Shown: piece by piece, positions 12,138 to 13,520 of the stretch
Layout of the letters: the number at the start of each line of letters is the position of its first letter
How positions within the stretch are numbered: the first letter of the stretch is position 1
Assembly: GCA_964353635.1 (NCBI GenBank)
Contig: CAYGVS010000029.1
Coordinates: 1 to 13,520 of the forward strand
Direction of reading: 5' to 3'
Source: JAPLVB01 sp964353635
GTDB lineage: Archaea > Aenigmatarchaeota > Aenigmatarchaeia > QMZP01
DNA: 13,520 nt
The notes under the pieces: model-generated
Seen by the model: only the letters and a program-made list of their open reading frames with translations
Databases searched by the model: none
Told to the model about the DNA's origin: nothing
Position numbers and translations under genes: made by a program

Positions 12138-12431
12138 ATGGTTGAGTTGCCTCCACCCAAAGATAAGGTTGAGGGGTTGTTTAGAGAACTGTATTATGCT
12201 GATCTTTACTGCTATAAAATGGGGATGAAAGACGATTCTATTTGTTTGATTTATGAGAATTGCCAGGGAGATATGAACAAATTAAAGCCAATCTATAAAA
12301 AATGGAACGTAAAAGTACATGTTTCTGTCCCTGATTCTGAGAAACTAGGGAAGTATGGTCTCCTATCAGAGCAAATCCCCGACTGGGATTTTTTGTCCAA
12401 ACATGGTCAGTTTATAGAATTGACTTTTTAG
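12138..12431 (+). CDS. hypothetical protein, 97 aa
   Basis: An unrecognised small soluble protein with alternating helix and strand (KVEGLFRELYYADLYCYKMG, then DDSICLIYENCQGD, then KWNVKVHVSVPDSEKLG). It has three cysteines and no membrane segment. It is AT-rich with A/T-ending codons, unlike archease before it. ATG 12138 has no SD site; a TATTT-type tract about 23 bases upstream (12112-12118) could serve as a leaderless promoter, or it may ride on the archease message 27 bases away. Confidence 0.55.
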   Translation: MVELPPPKDKVEGLFRELYYADLYCYKMGMKDDSICLIYENCQGDMNKLKPIYKKWNVKVHVSVPDSEKLGKYGLLSEQIPDWDFLSKHGQFIELTF

Positions 12432-12442
12432 GCTAATTCACG

Positions 12443-12454
12443 TTTTTATATAAC
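12443..12454 (+). promoter_or_regulatory. TATA-like box of the Lhr-type helicase
   Basis: TTTTTATATAAC; a start near 12474 would leave a 50-base leader holding the palindrome at 12494-12510 and a GGTGAT ribosome binding site (12515-12520). Confidence 0.5.
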
Positions 12455-12493
12455 CTTTCTTATATACATATGTTTCTGAAGTTGCATTGCAAT

Positions 12494-12510
12494 ATATAAC
12501 AGTGTTATAT
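12494..12510. repeat. perfect 17-base palindrome before the helicase gene
   Basis: ATATAAC-AGT-GTTATAT, with 7-bp arms and a 3-base centre. It lies between the TATA-like box and the ribosome binding site. The symmetric dyad next to a promoter is typical of a dimeric repressor site; it could also be an RNA hairpin or contain a second TATA box (12491-12500). Confidence 0.5.
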
Positions 12511-12525
12511 CAAGGGTGATGGAAC

Positions 12526-13520
12526 ATGTCCCAAAAGAACGTTTTCAGCCTCCTGGAACCCCAGCTGCAGCAACTGGTCAGCCAGAGGTTCACCGAACCC
12601 ACGCCAATCCAGAAGGACGTCATTCCCGAGATTCTGGCAGGCCATAACGTGCTGACCATCTCCGAGACAGGCTCAGGGAAGACAGAGGCCTGCATGCTGC
12701 CTATCTTTAATCTCTGGCTTAAGGAGAAGCCAAAGCAGGTGTCCATCCTCTACATCACTCCCCTGCGCAGCCTCAACCGCGACCTTCAGAACAGGATAGC
12801 CTGGTGGGCCAGCCAACTGGACATGGACGTGAGCGTGCGTCACGGGGACACCTCTCAGTATGAAAGGAAGAAGCAAGCTGACAACCCTCCTGACATGCTG
12901 ATAGTCACGCCAGAGACCCTGCAGGCTTTGCTGATTGGAAAGGTCATGAGAGAGGCTGTCAAGAACATCCGCTACATAGTGATAGATGAAGTGCACGAAC
13001 TTGTTCCGAATAAAAGAGGCCTCCAGCTGACTGTCGGGCTGGAGAGGCTCAAATCCCTGATAAAATCAGCAGGCAATCCCGCGCCCAAGATGCTCGCGCT
13101 CTCAGCAACTGTTGGAACCCCTGAGAAGATCGTGAATTTCTTCTCCATGCACGGAAGCGATAAGCACTCGGCCCCGTGTAAAATTATAAACGCGATAAAG
13201 ACCAAGCAGACGCACATAATGGTGGAGTCCCCCAGGATAAGGCCTGAGGACTCAAGCATGAAGGACAAGGTCCTGGTGGGGCCTGAGACAGTAGCCCGGT
13301 TAAGGAGGATACTCCAGCTCATTCGCGAGAAGAATTCCGTGCTCACATTCACTAACACCAGGGAGTTCGCTGAGATACTCTCCTCCAGGATAAAGGCCCT
13401 TGATGAGTCCCTTCCTGTCGAGACTCACCACTCCTCGCTTTCCAAGAACGTGAGGATAAGCGCTGAAGAAGCTTTCAAAGCGGCTGACAGCTGCCAGCTG
13501 TGCAGGGGGGTGCCACCTGG
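12526..13520 (+). CDS. lhr: Lhr-type superfamily 2 helicase (partial, 3' end beyond window)
   Basis: 331 codons are visible of an SF2 DNA/RNA helicase resembling Lhr, a large ATP-dependent enzyme linked to DNA repair and recombination in archaea. Motifs in order: Q-like FTEPTPIQ (22-29), Walker A SETGSGKTEA (46-55), Ia TPLRSLNRD (78-86), a GDT turn (RHGDTSQYER, 105-114), Ib VTPETL (127-132), II DEVH (154-157), III LSATVG (192-197), and the start of domain 2 with LTFTNTRE (273-280) and THHSSLS (300-306). ATG 12526 has GGTGAT five bases upstream. Motifs V and VI and the Lhr C-terminal domains lie beyond the end. The final 15 residues do not match the expected T-S-S-L-E-L-G-I-D stretch, so an error or shift near the edge is possible. 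Confidence 0.9.
   Translation, partial: MSQKNVFSLLEPQLQQLVSQRFTEPTPIQKDVIPEILAGHNVLTISETGSGKTEACMLPIFNLWLKEKPKQVSILYITPLRSLNRDLQNRIAWWASQLDMDVSVRHGDTSQYERKKQADNPPDMLIVTPETLQALLIGKVMREAVKNIRYIVIDEVHELVPNKRGLQLTVGLERLKSLIKSAGNPAPKMLALSATVGTPEKIVNFFSMHGSDKHSAPCKIINAIKTKQTHIMVESPRIRPEDSSMKDKVLVGPETVARLRRILQLIREKNSVLTFTNTREFAEILSSRIKALDESLPVETHHSSLSKNVRISAEEAFKAADSCQLCRGVPP

Overview
The window is archaeal. It carries aIF2-beta, an archease, an archaeal-type FtsZ, a TIGR00288-like NYN-domain protein and an Lhr-type helicase. Many gene starts show an archaeal TATA-like box 24-27 bases before the start codon and no Shine-Dalgarno site, which suggests leaderless transcripts. Other starts carry GGTGAT or GGAGG sites. 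Cys-rich extracellular repeats of the kind seen in small-genome archaea, and several short unrecognised AT-richer genes, suggest a DPANN-type archaeon. That placement is inference; no rRNA is present to confirm it.

Left part (1-4300). The tail of an upstream gene is followed by a small membrane protein and an NYN-domain (LabA/TIGR00288-like) protein on the plus strand. A minus-strand block follows: an unrecognised 180-aa protein, an RNA m5C methyltransferase overlapping a separate RsmF-type PUA-like protein by four bases (ATGA), a small SAM methyltransferase and an EamA-type transporter.

Middle (4300-9230). The plus-strand gene at 4357-5634 is the most unusual protein. It joins a cytosolic AN1-like zinc finger, one membrane anchor, two Cys-rich repeats with identical cysteine spacing and a metzincin-like domain. 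The zinc motif reads HQxxHxxGxxH, so the catalytic Glu is replaced by Gln. Then come a RimK-like ATP-grasp protein, a metallo-beta-lactamase-fold hydrolase and an AT-rich hypothetical gene. The block 7948-9227 holds two HypC-like proteins flanking a four-helix membrane protein with a duplicated C-x2-C-x6-C motif. No hydrogenase or other hyp gene is present in the window. One of the HypC-like genes and the membrane-protein gene appear to share a single TATA element. This block is the best candidate for an undescribed system.

Right part (9230-13520). A hairpin followed by a T run lies downstream of ftsZ. ftsZ diverges from the aIF2-beta gene across a 442-base AT-rich intergenic region with several TATA-like boxes and a strong hairpin. 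aIF2-beta is followed closely by a 77-aa CxxC protein, then archease, a small unknown gene and the first 331 codons of an Lhr-type helicase. The helicase is preceded by a perfect 17-base palindrome and runs off the window.

No CRISPR array, tRNA, rRNA or insertion sequence was found.
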